A program made the position numbers and the translations under genes. This document shows, one piece after another, positions 9,784 through 18,301 of a DNA stretch of 64,000 bases. Positions within the stretch are counted from its first letter, which is position 1. Each line of letters begins with the position of its first letter. The stretch covers positions 1-64,000 of the forward strand of contig JAHEKE010000013.1 in assembly GCA_024638505.1 (NCBI GenBank). The letters are read 5' to 3'. A model generated the notes under the pieces. The model worked only from the letters and a program-made list of their open reading frames with translations, did no database searches and was not told the DNA's origin. Source of the stretch: Gammaproteobacteria bacterium (lineage in GTDB: Bacteria > Pseudomonadota > Gammaproteobacteria > Arenicellales > JAANXG01).

Positions 9784-10869
9784 TTAGCTGTTGGCGTTTT
9801 TGAATTCTTGCATGAACGCGGACAGGGTTTGCACGCTTTCAACTGGAAGAGCGTTGTATATGCTGGCACGACAGCCGCCAACACTTCTGTGACCCTTGAG
9901 GTTTACCAGATTTTCATCCTCCGCCTGCTGTAAGAACTTATTTTCTAATTCCTCGCTAGGTAAACGAAATACGACGTTCATATGTGACCTACAAGCTGGA
10001 TCGACCGGACTAGAGTAGTAACCTTCGCTGTTGTCGATGCTGTCGTAAAGGATACCGGCTTTCTCCGCCGCTTCTTTTTCGATAACGAATAGACCCCCTT
10101 TGTCCTTCATCCATTGCAGCACTTTGCCAACCATATAGATAGTAAAAACGGGGGGTGTGTTAAAAAGCGAATCCTTTTCCAAGTGCACGTCATAGCGTAA
10201 GTAACGCGCAAGGTTTCGATTGGTGTTCTCCAGCGCAGACTTGCGCACGAAAACAATTGCCATGCCTGCGGGGCCCAGATTTTTTTGGGCTCCACCGTAC
10301 ACCAGATCAAACCTGTCCCAGGGAATCTTTCGGGACATATAATCGGATGACATATCCGCAATCAGCGGAATTTCTACGGCCGGCCACTCGACCATACGTA
10401 TACCGCCTATAGTTTCGTTGGACGTGACGTGCAGATATTGAGAACCGGGTTGTGTCTTAACTTCATCCGATTTCGGCATGCGCGTGTAGTTCGAATCTTT
10501 CCCATCCCAGGCAACGTAAATATCTCCGTGAGGTTGAGCGTCGGCAATCGCACCCTTGCCCCAGCTGCCCGAATTAACGTAACCTGCGCGCTGGTCACCA
10601 CTCAGAAAGTTGAGCGGCACCATTGCAAACTGTAAAGTCGCGCCTCCCTGGATAAACATCACACCGAAGTCGTCCGGGACACCAAACACTTCTAGCGCAA
10701 GTGACATAGCCTGTTTGTGCACTTCATCATAAGCTTTAGCCCGGTGACTCATTTCTATCAGTGACATCCCTTCGCCGTGATAATCGACAAACTCCCGTTG
10801 CGCCTCCTGAAGAACCGGCAGGGGTAAAGTGCAGGGTCCGGCACAAAAATTATGAACACGATTCGACAT
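9784..10869 (-). CDS. serC: Phosphoserine aminotransferase
   Basis: PLP-dependent class V aminotransferase that converts 3-phosphohydroxypyruvate and glutamate to phosphoserine and 2-oxoglutarate. The 361-aa length matches E. coli SerC. It begins VHNFCAGPCTLPLPVLQEAQ, and the PLP lysine sits in VYGGAQKNLGPAG (Lys196). The substrate-binding ending KGHRSVGGCRASIYNA is intact. It lies 22 nt downstream of serA, so the second and third steps are not adjacent (no serB here), while the first two steps are co-transcribed. Confidence 0.97.
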   Translation of the reverse strand: MSNRVHNFCAGPCTLPLPVLQEAQREFVDYHGEGMSLIEMSHRAKAYDEVHKQAMSLALEVFGVPDDFGVMFIQGGATLQFAMVPLNFLSGDQRAGYVNSGSWGKGAIADAQPHGDIYVAWDGKDSNYTRMPKSDEVKTQPGSQYLHVTSNETIGGIRMVEWPAVEIPLIADMSSDYMSRKIPWDRFDLVYGGAQKNLGPAGMAIVFVRKSALENTNRNLARYLRYDVHLEKDSLFNTPPVFTIYMVGKVLQWMKDKGGLFVIEKEAAEKAGILYDSIDNSEGYYSSPVDPACRSHMNVVFRLPSEELENKFLQQAEDENLVNLKGHRSVGGCRASIYNALPVESVQTLSAFMQEFKNANS

Positions 10870-10891
10870 ATTGGAATCTCACGTTAAACAA

Positions 10892-11860
10892 TCAAACTTT
10901 CATGTTCACACAGTGCAGGATGTGGCCCTGTGTAAACGCCTCTATGATTTCAACCACTCCCTCAGCTACTGCGTTTTGCGCCTGTTCAGTTGACGCCCCT
11001 ATATGATGCGTACCGAATACATTCGGGTGTTGCGCCAGCGCAGATATAAATTCTCCCTGCACGCTGCCTGGTTCGTTCATGTATACGTCAAGCCCGGCGC
11101 GAATACCCTTTTCATCCATCGCTTCGATCAGCGCCTGCTCATCGATCAAGTCGCCTCTGGACGTGTTGATCAGAATGGACTCAGGCTGCATCGCTTGTAG
11201 TAAAGACGCATCTACCAGTTCCTTGGTCGTTTCACTCGCCGGCGTGTGGAAGCTGATTATGTCGCAGCTTGCAGCCAGCGTAGATAGATCCGGCTGCTCT
11301 AACGCACCCAGCTGGGTTAGACGCTCTGTGACCTCACCGGGGCGCTCCGGCTTGTGGATTATATTTAGCTTCATACCAAAAGCCGCGGCCCGTTCCGCCA
11401 CGGCCATGCCAATTGCCCCAAGTCCAACTACCCCAATGGAGCGGCCGAACAGCCCTTTGGCCTCTGCGAATCTCTTTTTGTTCCATCTTCCCTGGCGCAG
11501 CTCTTGTACGTTGTCAGGTATATTTCTGTCGATGGCTATGAGCAACCCAAACACCAGTTCGGCCACCGCAATCGCGTTTTTTCCGGGGACATTACAGACA
11601 TAAATTTTTGACTGTGCGGCGCTGGCCTTATCAATAGTATTGGTGCCGGCACCCGCGCGAATAATCATTCTTAATTCGCTACCGCTTGCAATTACATCAC
11701 TTTCGACCCGGGTGCTGCGTACTACCAGAATCTCGGTGTCTCGTACCTCGCCGGCAAGAGCCTCGGCGGTTAACCCCGGGTTAGAAGTACACTTGTGGCC
11801 ATTGTGTTCCAGCTTCTCGATGAAGGATAAAGGAAACTTGTCGGCGAATAGTATTCTCAT
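10892..11860 (-). CDS. serA: D-3-phosphoglycerate dehydrogenase, short form
   Basis: NAD-dependent D-2-hydroxyacid dehydrogenase that oxidises 3-phosphoglycerate, the first step of serine synthesis. The Rossmann motif GVVGLGAIG is at 143-151. The catalytic triad is visible as Arg235 (NTSRGDLID), Glu263 (DVYMNEPG) and His286 (HHIGAST). At 322 aa it lacks the C-terminal ACT domain of E. coli SerA, so serine feedback through ACT is not expected. The specific substrate is inferred from the adjacent serC; on sequence alone a related hydroxyacid dehydrogenase is possible. Confidence 0.9.
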   Translation of the reverse strand: MRILFADKFPLSFIEKLEHNGHKCTSNPGLTAEALAGEVRDTEILVVRSTRVESDVIASGSELRMIIRAGAGTNTIDKASAAQSKIYVCNVPGKNAIAVAELVFGLLIAIDRNIPDNVQELRQGRWNKKRFAEAKGLFGRSIGVVGLGAIGMAVAERAAAFGMKLNIIHKPERPGEVTERLTQLGALEQPDLSTLAASCDIISFHTPASETTKELVDASLLQAMQPESILINTSRGDLIDEQALIEAMDEKGIRAGLDVYMNEPGSVQGEFISALAQHPNVFGTHHIGASTEQAQNAVAEGVVEIIEAFTQGHILHCVNMKV

Positions 11861-12204
11861 AAACAGTGATATTCAAAGGCTGCGCTAAAATAATCTGCTC
11901 AGATTACAGCAAGTTAATAGACGCGGCGGTCTCAAGCGAGCCGACAAACGCCATGTATGGTTCAGTGAACGACTCTTAGCTCAGCCCCATAAAGGACCTG
12001 TATTTTGCTAGCCGTTAATCCAATTGCAGTGACGTTTTAGATGCCAAGCTGCAAAGGACTACCCATGTTGCCCAGTGCGTAGGCAGCAGACTATCTGCCG
12101 TGAATTCCATAGAAAACTGAGGTCACAAAAGCAGTCATACCAGCATGCTACACTCTCGGGTAAGTACAGGGCAAAATTCCACGTCCTTGTTGCGGAGAAG
12201 TGTA
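11861..12204. other. Intergenic region between divergent serA and SYLF genes
   Basis: This stretch separates two divergent genes. It contains a perfect 16-base palindrome (TAATCTG-CT-CAGATTA) at 11891-11906, 31 nt upstream of serA, which is a plausible operator. I see no open reading frame with coding character and no RNA gene in the rest. Confidence 0.5.
11891..11906. promoter_or_regulatory. Perfect palindrome upstream of serA, possible operator
   Basis: TAATCTG and CAGATTA are separated by CT, giving two 7-base perfect arms. The position just upstream of the serA start suggests a repressor or activator site for the serine operon. No regulator gene is nearby to name. Confidence 0.3.
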
Positions 12205-12879
12205 ATGATAAAAAAAATAGTAGCCGTATTTCTACTTAGTATTTTTAGCACTTATTTGAGTTATGCGGACAGTAAGGAGGCATTAAAAGCTCAAGAATTG
12301 GTAACAAAAGCAAATCTCGCAGTAAAAAATTTTACCGCAGACTCAAACATGTCCTACCTGCACGATAATCTGGACGAAGCCGAGGGACTTTTAATCATAC
12401 CTGCACTGATAAAAGGTGCTTTCATTATCGGAGGGTCCGGCGGGAGCGGAGTTTTACTGGCGCGAGGAAAAGACAATGAGTGGAGCTATCCTGCGTTTTA
12501 TACCATGGGAACGGGCAGCATAGGTTTTCAATGGGGAGGAGAGGTTTCTGAAATAATTTTGATGGTCATGACGCAGAAGGGTATGGATAAGCTTTTAAGC
12601 TCATCGTTCAAACTGGGCACCGACGCAAGCGTGGCGGCGGGTCCGGTTGGAGTCGGAGCCAAGGCCCAGTTCGCCGATATTCTGGCTTTTTCAAGAGCCA
12701 AAGGAGTTTTCGCGGGAGTAAGCGTGGAGGGCGCCGTGGTCAAGGCACGCTCGCAATTCAACGCTGCTTACTACGGCCGGGAAGTAAGTCCGGTGGACAT
12801 ACTGGTCTTAAAAAAAGTAAGCAATCCGCATGCGGATGGTCTACGTGATTCTGTCTCTACCCTGGTCAGTGGAGGATGA
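12205..12879 (+). CDS. Secreted SYLF/Ysc84-type lipid-binding domain protein
   Basis: A 224-aa exported protein of the SYLF (DUF500, Ysc84) family, known in other systems to bind phosphoinositides or lipids. I choose ATG 12205 because it follows a GGAGAAG ribosome binding site and opens a clean signal peptide (MIKKIVAVFLLSIFSTYLSY, cleavage near Ala-Asp). The domain shows DEAEGLLIIPALIKGAFIIG, the glycine-rich GSGGSGVLLAR, MTQKGMDKLL and GVFAGVSVEGAVV, all family blocks. The role is probably in the periplasm or outer membrane. Bacterial function is not established. It converges on the HCDH gene downstream. Confidence 0.88.
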   Translation: MIKKIVAVFLLSIFSTYLSYADSKEALKAQELVTKANLAVKNFTADSNMSYLHDNLDEAEGLLIIPALIKGAFIIGGSGGSGVLLARGKDNEWSYPAFYTMGTGSIGFQWGGEVSEIILMVMTQKGMDKLLSSSFKLGTDASVAAGPVGVGAKAQFADILAFSRAKGVFAGVSVEGAVVKARSQFNAAYYGREVSPVDILVLKKVSNPHADGLRDSVSTLVSGG

Positions 12880-12957
12880 AAGCAGTGGTTCACCAGGATA
12901 ACTACATACGTTGTTGGGCGCCGGGAAAACAGCACTTGCCAATCTAAGCACCGCTCA

Positions 12958-15258
12958 TTAATTGCGCAAGATACCGCCATGATCGAGCATATGCGCGATC
13001 CGAGCGTGGGTGGCTTTAGTCTGCGCCAGCGTCACAAAAGCTTGGCGCTCAGAGCGATACAGCGCAGATTCACTGACGCCTTCGCTTGGATCGATGTCAC
13101 CTCCAGTCACGATGCGCGCAATCTCCGTGCCAACAACAACATCGTGAGCCGTCAATTGCCCTTTGTTTTGAGCGGCTGCCAGGAATTCTTGCATACGCTG
13201 GAAAACCGGCCGGCCAACCCAATTGAATACCGGTTTCTTCGGTTTAACGTATGAATCAGTAAGCCCGCCGATGACCTGTCTAGCCGTTTCGATCAGCCGG
13301 TCTCGGTTCATTACTTGTTGATCAAGCCCTGGACGAAAGTAAGCCAAGCTCGCGGCATGCTGGGGGGATGTTCCGGTTTTACCGTAGCCGATATTCTCAA
13401 AAGTTCTGCGCGCGGCTTCGTCCCATTTTCCAAGCTGTTTGTACCAGCGGTACAAAGTATCTTTGACCCCGCCCCCGCCGGGTACCAGGCCAACCAGGCT
13501 TTCCACCAGGCCAAGTACGACGTTGGTATGTGCCACAACTACGTCACAGTGGGCCAGTACTTCGTAACCGCCGCCAATGGCCAAGCCTGAGGGGGCAGCG
13601 ACCACGGGCACAGGGCAATACTTCAACGCATTCACTGCTTCCTGAAAATCCCGTAGGAATGAGTCTATCCCTTGCCAGTCCTGCTGCTCAATAAACTGAC
13701 GGAACAGGTGTAAATTTACGCCAGCTGAAAAGTGTGCAGCGTCGTTGTGTACGATTATACCGCGAAATTCGTCTGCCGCGCGCAGCGCCGTCTCTCTCAC
13801 TATCGCCATGGATGCATCATCCAACGCGTTAGCTTTGCTGTGAAATTCGATTAAGCCGATACTGCCTTCGAGCTTGAACAAACTCGCTGATACGTTTTCT
13901 CTCAAGGGAGTTAGAGTTCGCCGCACTTCATTAAAACGCATCACGCCGGGAGCACGGATAACCGGACAGTACTCGCCTGAAACGCTGCGCGCTTTCAGCT
14001 TACCCTGGTCTACCTGGTAGCAGAATTGATCAGCCGCGTTCTGCAGGTATGATGGTATTGGTAAGCTTTCATCGCTCAACAATTGGATAAACGGCTTAAC
14101 GCCCATATCGTCAATTAGTTCGAATGGACCGTGAGTCCAATTGTATCCAAGCTTCATTGCATCATCGATAGGAATGGGGGTAGCGGCCACCTCTGGCAGC
14201 AGGCTTGCTGCGTAGGCCAGTACTCGCGCCAACACTCGGCGACAAAATCGATGTTGTGCAGAATCACCCTCAAGCAATGCGCTTACTCCATGCGCCTCAC
14301 CAGCCTCCGCCAGTGCTGCGGCACCCTGACGGACAGCGCGATACTGCCCCGTATGTAAATCCACCACCTCACGTCCGCTTTCGCCTTTGCGGTAAAAGCC
14401 GCCATTTCCTTTGAGTCCCGTGTGGCCCTGGTTAATCAGTCCGGCAATAAGCGGGTTTTCGTTACTTACGGTGTGAAATGGGTCGTCAGTGGGCAGGATG
14501 GTTTTAAGGCTCTGTACGACGTCTACCATAAGGTCGAGCCCGATCAGATCATAAAGACCAAACACTCCCGTTTTTGGAATGCCCATAGGTCGCCCCATTA
14601 GGGCGTCGGCCTCCTCGACAGTGAGCCCACAGCGTATTGTTTCGTCGATTCCCACCTGCAGCGCAAACACGCCGACTCTGTTTGCCAGAAATCCAGGGGT
14701 ATCCCGACACATGACGATTCCTTTTCCCATTTTTTTATCGTTGAATTCGCATAAAACATCCATCACGCCGGAGTCCGTCTCCTCGCCGCGCACTAGCTCC
14801 AACAGTCGCATATACCTGACTGGATTGAAAAAGTGAGTGATAGCAAAGTGCTGTCTGAACGACTTCGGCATTTGATCTATCAACAAAGCCATAGGAATTG
14901 TTGACGTATTAGAAGAAACGATCGCATCTGGCTTTCTATGTTGGTCGATCTGCCGATACAGATCGCGTTTTACGTCCAGCCGTTCCACTATTGCCTCAAC
15001 AATCCAGTCGCAGGTCGCGATCTGGTGCAGATCGTCCTCTACATTACCCGGAACGATCTTCGCCATAACGTCAGGATGGATAATGAGGGGTGGGTCGCTG
15101 TTGCGAATGCGTTCTATCGCTTGTTCTGCCACGGCGCTGGGTTGGTTGCCTTCTGCCTTTACATCCAGCAACATTACGTCAATGTCTGCGTTAGCCAGCT
15201 GCGCGGCTATGCCGCAGCCCATGGTACCGGATCCGATTACTGCTACCTTTGAAATCAT
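12958..15258 (-). CDS. 3-hydroxyacyl-CoA dehydrogenase / enoyl-CoA hydratase fusion
   Basis: A 766-aa bifunctional beta-oxidation enzyme with the dehydrogenase first and the hydratase last, the reverse of FadB and FadJ. Residues 1-30 hold the NAD-binding VAVIGSGTMGCGIAAQLANA, and ITHFFNPVRYMRLLELV carries the catalytic His of the dehydrogenase. A second HCDH C-terminal-like region follows near 330-430. The crotonase domain begins near residue 460 (GLIEFHSKANALDD) with the oxyanion-hole region HFSAGVNLHLF and GLAIGGGYEVLAHCD. It would hydrate enoyl-CoA and oxidise the hydroxyacyl-CoA. The acyl-chain preference cannot be read from the sequence. Confidence 0.92.
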   Translation of the reverse strand: MISKVAVIGSGTMGCGIAAQLANADIDVMLLDVKAEGNQPSAVAEQAIERIRNSDPPLIIHPDVMAKIVPGNVEDDLHQIATCDWIVEAIVERLDVKRDLYRQIDQHRKPDAIVSSNTSTIPMALLIDQMPKSFRQHFAITHFFNPVRYMRLLELVRGEETDSGVMDVLCEFNDKKMGKGIVMCRDTPGFLANRVGVFALQVGIDETIRCGLTVEEADALMGRPMGIPKTGVFGLYDLIGLDLMVDVVQSLKTILPTDDPFHTVSNENPLIAGLINQGHTGLKGNGGFYRKGESGREVVDLHTGQYRAVRQGAAALAEAGEAHGVSALLEGDSAQHRFCRRVLARVLAYAASLLPEVAATPIPIDDAMKLGYNWTHGPFELIDDMGVKPFIQLLSDESLPIPSYLQNAADQFCYQVDQGKLKARSVSGEYCPVIRAPGVMRFNEVRRTLTPLRENVSASLFKLEGSIGLIEFHSKANALDDASMAIVRETALRAADEFRGIIVHNDAAHFSAGVNLHLFRQFIEQQDWQGIDSFLRDFQEAVNALKYCPVPVVAAPSGLAIGGGYEVLAHCDVVVAHTNVVLGLVESLVGLVPGGGGVKDTLYRWYKQLGKWDEAARRTFENIGYGKTGTSPQHAASLAYFRPGLDQQVMNRDRLIETARQVIGGLTDSYVKPKKPVFNWVGRPVFQRMQEFLAAAQNKGQLTAHDVVVGTEIARIVTGGDIDPSEGVSESALYRSERQAFVTLAQTKATHARIAHMLDHGGILRN

Positions 15259-15446
15259 TCAAGTTCTTTCCATTGATTATCTATTGAATTATCTGTTGCA
15301 GCGGGATCTCCCGCCGGTCGCTGGTTTAACACAATAGTTTTAGCTTGGCCATAATCCAATTGAACAACTGATACAACATGCACTGAGGAGGCTGGCCAGT
15401 CTCTGCTTGACGTTAACTTTAACACCGAGTATCCCTGGTGCTGGGT

Positions 15447-16205
15447 CTACGCAGACTGCCTGACAAATACACCATTAAATATTGGTAAGGTCAGCTGGAT
15501 AAATCCGTTTGCCGTGGATAAATCGTATGCTGCCAGCGCTGGTGTACAGGTGGTTGAGATTAATTGCTCATATTCATCGGTGCTCGCGCGGGTAAACGTC
15601 AGAGATGATTCGAAAACCTCTTCAAGCAGCAGTCCGTATCGCTTGAAAATTCTGACCAGCTCGCCTTTGGTATACATTCTTACGTGGCCATCTCGTTTCA
15701 GGTGCTGGAACTTATTGATGAAATCGGAATCGTCACGACCCGATTTCACTGCGTCCGCTATTATGACTTTACCCGTTTTTTGCAATGTTCTGTCAATCTC
15801 AGCCAATGTCGTGTGGAGCAGGGGAAAGTGGTGTAACCCATAGCGACAGAACACAGCGGAAAAACGATCCGCTTCGAACGGTAGGGTTATACCATCGAAG
15901 ACAGAGAAACGAATGTTTCGCAGTTTCATTTGCTCGGCAAGTTCAATATTCTTTGCTATAGCGCCCTCCGCGATGTCCAATCCGACCACGCTTGCCTGGG
16001 GGTATCTGTGGGCGAGTTCCATCGCTACGTAGCCTGCGCCGGTGGCCAAATCCAACAACACCTGGTTGTCTTTCGTCGGTAAGAAAGATAGCAACCTATC
16101 GAGCTGTGCCGAGTCTGCGTGAGTTGTGCTGTAGGCGCGAGTGTGCAACTCGGCATCGAAGGCGCACGCTGCCTGCTTGATTACATCCTTAGGTCGAGGC
16201 TTCAA
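15447..16205 (-). CDS. Class I SAM-dependent methyltransferase
   Basis: A 252-aa Rossmann-fold methyltransferase resembling the UbiE/Coq5 group. Motif I is LLDLATGAGYVAMELA (about 49-64), the acidic residue of motif II is in VVGLDIAEGAI, and FSAVFCRYGLHHFPLLHTTL is the motif IV region. Substrate is unknown. It is separated by 72 nt from the upstream CBS gene on the same strand, so shared transcription is possible but not required. Confidence 0.85.
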   Translation of the reverse strand: MKPRPKDVIKQAACAFDAELHTRAYSTTHADSAQLDRLLSFLPTKDNQVLLDLATGAGYVAMELAHRYPQASVVGLDIAEGAIAKNIELAEQMKLRNIRFSVFDGITLPFEADRFSAVFCRYGLHHFPLLHTTLAEIDRTLQKTGKVIIADAVKSGRDDSDFINKFQHLKRDGHVRMYTKGELVRIFKRYGLLLEEVFESSLTFTRASTDEYEQLISTTCTPALAAYDLSTANGFIQLTLPIFNGVFVRQSA

Positions 16206-16277
16206 CCTGATGGTACTATCAATTTTTACTCATACAGGTTTCGTTTCTGATAACTGCACGGCGAGATCGAAATCACC

Positions 16278-16706
16278 TCAACCACTTATATATTGCTCGA
16301 GTTGCTGGATGGTGAACTGCTGCTCGGCGATGATGGTTTTAACCAAGTCGCCTAATGAAATCATTCCAATAACCTTGTGCTTGTCTAAGACAGGGAGATG
16401 GCGTATACGCTTCTCGGTCATCACTGCCATACATTCCTCAACGCTTTGCTCTGGACGAGCAATCAGCACGTTTTTTGTCATGATATCGCTGACCAACGTT
16501 TGCTTTGAGGACTTGCCTTTGAGGATGACCTTGCGTGCGTAGTCTCTCTCAGAAATAATGCCAACGAGTTGCTCGTTTTCCATTACCAGCAGGGCGCCAA
16601 CTCCCTTTTCGGCCATCGCTTCAATCGCGTCAAACACCGAACCGCTAGGGCTGATGGACCAGATGTCTTTTCCTTTAGAATCTAACAAATGTGCAACTGT
16701 CATCAT
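16278..16706 (-). CDS. Tandem CBS-domain protein
   Basis: A 142-aa stand-alone pair of CBS domains, which usually bind adenine nucleotides and form a Bateman module. Repeat one covers about 10-65 (GSVFDAIEAMAEKGVGALLV, then GIISERDYARKV). Repeat two covers about 75-130 (QSVEECMAVMTEKRIRHLPV, then GMISLGDLVKTI). There is no catalytic or membrane domain. Such proteins are common in proteobacteria as stress- or energy-sensing regulators. The partner is unknown. Confidence 0.92.
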   Translation of the reverse strand: MMTVAHLLDSKGKDIWSISPSGSVFDAIEAMAEKGVGALLVMENEQLVGIISERDYARKVILKGKSSKQTLVSDIMTKNVLIARPEQSVEECMAVMTEKRIRHLPVLDKHKVIGMISLGDLVKTIIAEQQFTIQQLEQYISG

Positions 16707-17219
16707 TACCGATCTCCTGTTGGGAATGGCCGTTATTTAACAGAATAGGGAAAAGCTAAAATTAAAGTCAAGTCTAGCTCCTTAGTTTGATCCGCCGCAT
16801 GGCCGGAGGTGGGTAATATAGATTTAGCGGGCATGGGAGGGCTGCCCGTGTAAATGGGCTCTTGCGCACTTGCGGCTCCCGCTTTTTGGACATATCGCTG
16901 ACGATAAAAGCGAACAAGCATCACTCATTGCAGCGCAATACCAAGGCATTGTCGATTGGGGCCATGCTGCACTTGCAAAAACGATGTATTTTCCGGCTGT
17001 GAGAGGAAACTTGAGATTAATTATGGAAGAAGCAACGCTTTATTTGCTATGGTTAAGACATGGAGACGGTTTAGTGCGCTCCAGTTTTTTGCATCACATG
17101 ATTGCTGTTTGAGCCGAGAGAAGGACCGCTACTGTGTCCAAAATTGCATGTTACACCGTTTGCCGCCTGGGTGAGGGGGTTTCTCACCGCAGCCTGCGGG
17201 GCGTCTGGAGCGTTATTTG
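16707..17219. other. Intergenic region without a supported gene
   Basis: About 510 bases between the divergent CBS gene and the small gene at 17220. The only reading frames are short and lack coding character. A small inverted repeat, GGTGAG (17170-17175) with CTCACC (17183-17188), lies about 30 nt before the 17220 start and could fold in the leader. No RNA gene was recognised. Confidence 0.4.
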
Positions 17220-17645
17220 ATGGGCTTGTTTGCGGCACAGCGGGTTAAGTTCTCAAGCTTCGAGTTTGCCCGCTTTCACAAAGGCCGATGCCGCGCCAGC
17301 GTCGGACTTGAGCAGCCTGACGGGGTGCTGGTTGAGGAATCAGTAGAAGCGTTTGCCGCCGCGGAAACCACATCTGAACTACGCTGTTCTGCACAGGCGA
17401 CTCTGGAGGCACTGAGTAAAACCATGGGAGACGCGTGCAGCTTTGAGCTGCTGGGGGTCAAGGCAATAAAGGCGTTTGATACTACCGTGATCATTGTTGC
17501 GTTGACTGTGAGATACGGCGAGCAGGTTCGACGATTGGTCGGGTCATACCTGGCGGAGGAAAATCCGGAAAAAGGAGCGGCTTTGGCCGTGCTCAACGCA
17601 ACCAACCGGTTTCTGGACAATCCTGATTTGGATCCTTCGTCGTAA
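17220..17645 (+). CDS. Hypothetical protein (141 aa)
   Basis: Not recognised as a named family. The predicted protein is a compact alpha-beta domain, with alternating strands and a helix SAQATLEALSKTMG, then AALAVLNATNRFLDN near the end. This loosely recalls uncharacterised proteins whose domain resembles the LeuA regulatory fold, but I cannot confirm it. ATG 17220 is preferred over the TTG 3 nt upstream; TGGAG lies 9-13 nt before it. The isolated position gives no functional clue. Codon usage looks real, so I treat it as a gene. Confidence 0.6.
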   Translation: MGLFAAQRVKFSSFEFARFHKGRCRASVGLEQPDGVLVEESVEAFAAAETTSELRCSAQATLEALSKTMGDACSFELLGVKAIKAFDTTVIIVALTVRYGEQVRRLVGSYLAEENPEKGAALAVLNATNRFLDNPDLDPSS

Positions 17646-18022
17646 GCCACGTTCGCATCGCCTCATGAGCGGTGGCCAGAAAAAACTCCATAGCGCGTCT
17701 GAACGAAGGAGAACGTCGCTAACATACGCCGGCGTCTTACCAGCGAAGTCCGATTCTGTCCAGAGTGACTGCTGCTTCGCTGACGGAACAAGATGCCTAT
17801 TACTGGCCCATCGGCGCCGGCTGTGAGCGACCGGCTTATGCCCTGGATGTGCGGCGCCTGACTGAGATCGTTGTGGAGTTGCTCGACGGAATCGAGAAGA
17901 CCTATCGGTGGATTGTTTGACCAGTTTTAACCCTCCGGCGCTGCTGGTTAAAGCGGGTTGCGCGGCCCCACCTGATCACACCTGGAGCGGCCGCATAGCG
18001 TATGTCCTTCATGGTATGACAG
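17646..18022. other. Intergenic region with a possible small gene or gene remnant
   Basis: This region lies between the 141-aa gene and copy 2 of the repeated element. A GTG-initiated frame at 17765-17920 (51 aa, + strand) reads PAYALDVRRLTEIVVELLDG near its end and looks protein-like. The frame stays open upstream only to 17723, with no ribosome binding site. It could be a remnant of a longer gene or chance. Nothing else is supported here. Confidence 0.3.
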
Positions 18023-18279
18023 TGTCTATACAACGAAACCGCTTTGCCTGAGCATGCCTCTTAAGTTATGCACAATTTCACAAAACCGTAGCCGGAACAA
18101 CAAGCTTAAGCAGAAAAGTTAAAAAAAACTGTACAATATGTATTTAACTATTTAATTTTATTCATTATTCCCGCGTTGCATATTTTTTAATCAAACTAAG
18201 ATAAATTCAATGGTGGTCCGAATTCAAGGCTCGTCACGGCAGGTTATCAACATACTTATCCACAGAATCTGTGGATAAG
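18023..18279. repeat. Copy 2 of the duplicated DnaA-box-containing element (oriC-like)
   Basis: It holds TGTCTATACAA (18023), TTATGCACA (18066-18074), TTATCAACA (18244-18252), TTATCCACA (18256-18264) and TGTGGATAA (18270-18278). Each sits exactly 11132 bases from its counterpart in copy 1. The box-like 9-mers in this copy match the DnaA consensus better, and the 18110-18215 interior is strikingly AT-rich, like a duplex-unwinding region. No GATC site is present. It lies just downstream of the 3' end of the HIBADH-like gene. DnaA boxes are an established replication-initiator target; the role here is inferred. Confidence 0.8.
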
Positions 18280-18301
18280 CGTTACCCCCTTTACAAAGCG
18301 C

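Noticed and set aside
16870-17112. An 80-aa frame in the gap between the CBS gene and the 17220 gene
   Set aside because: No ribosome binding site, no recognisable motif, and a competing frame over the same bases; more likely chance.
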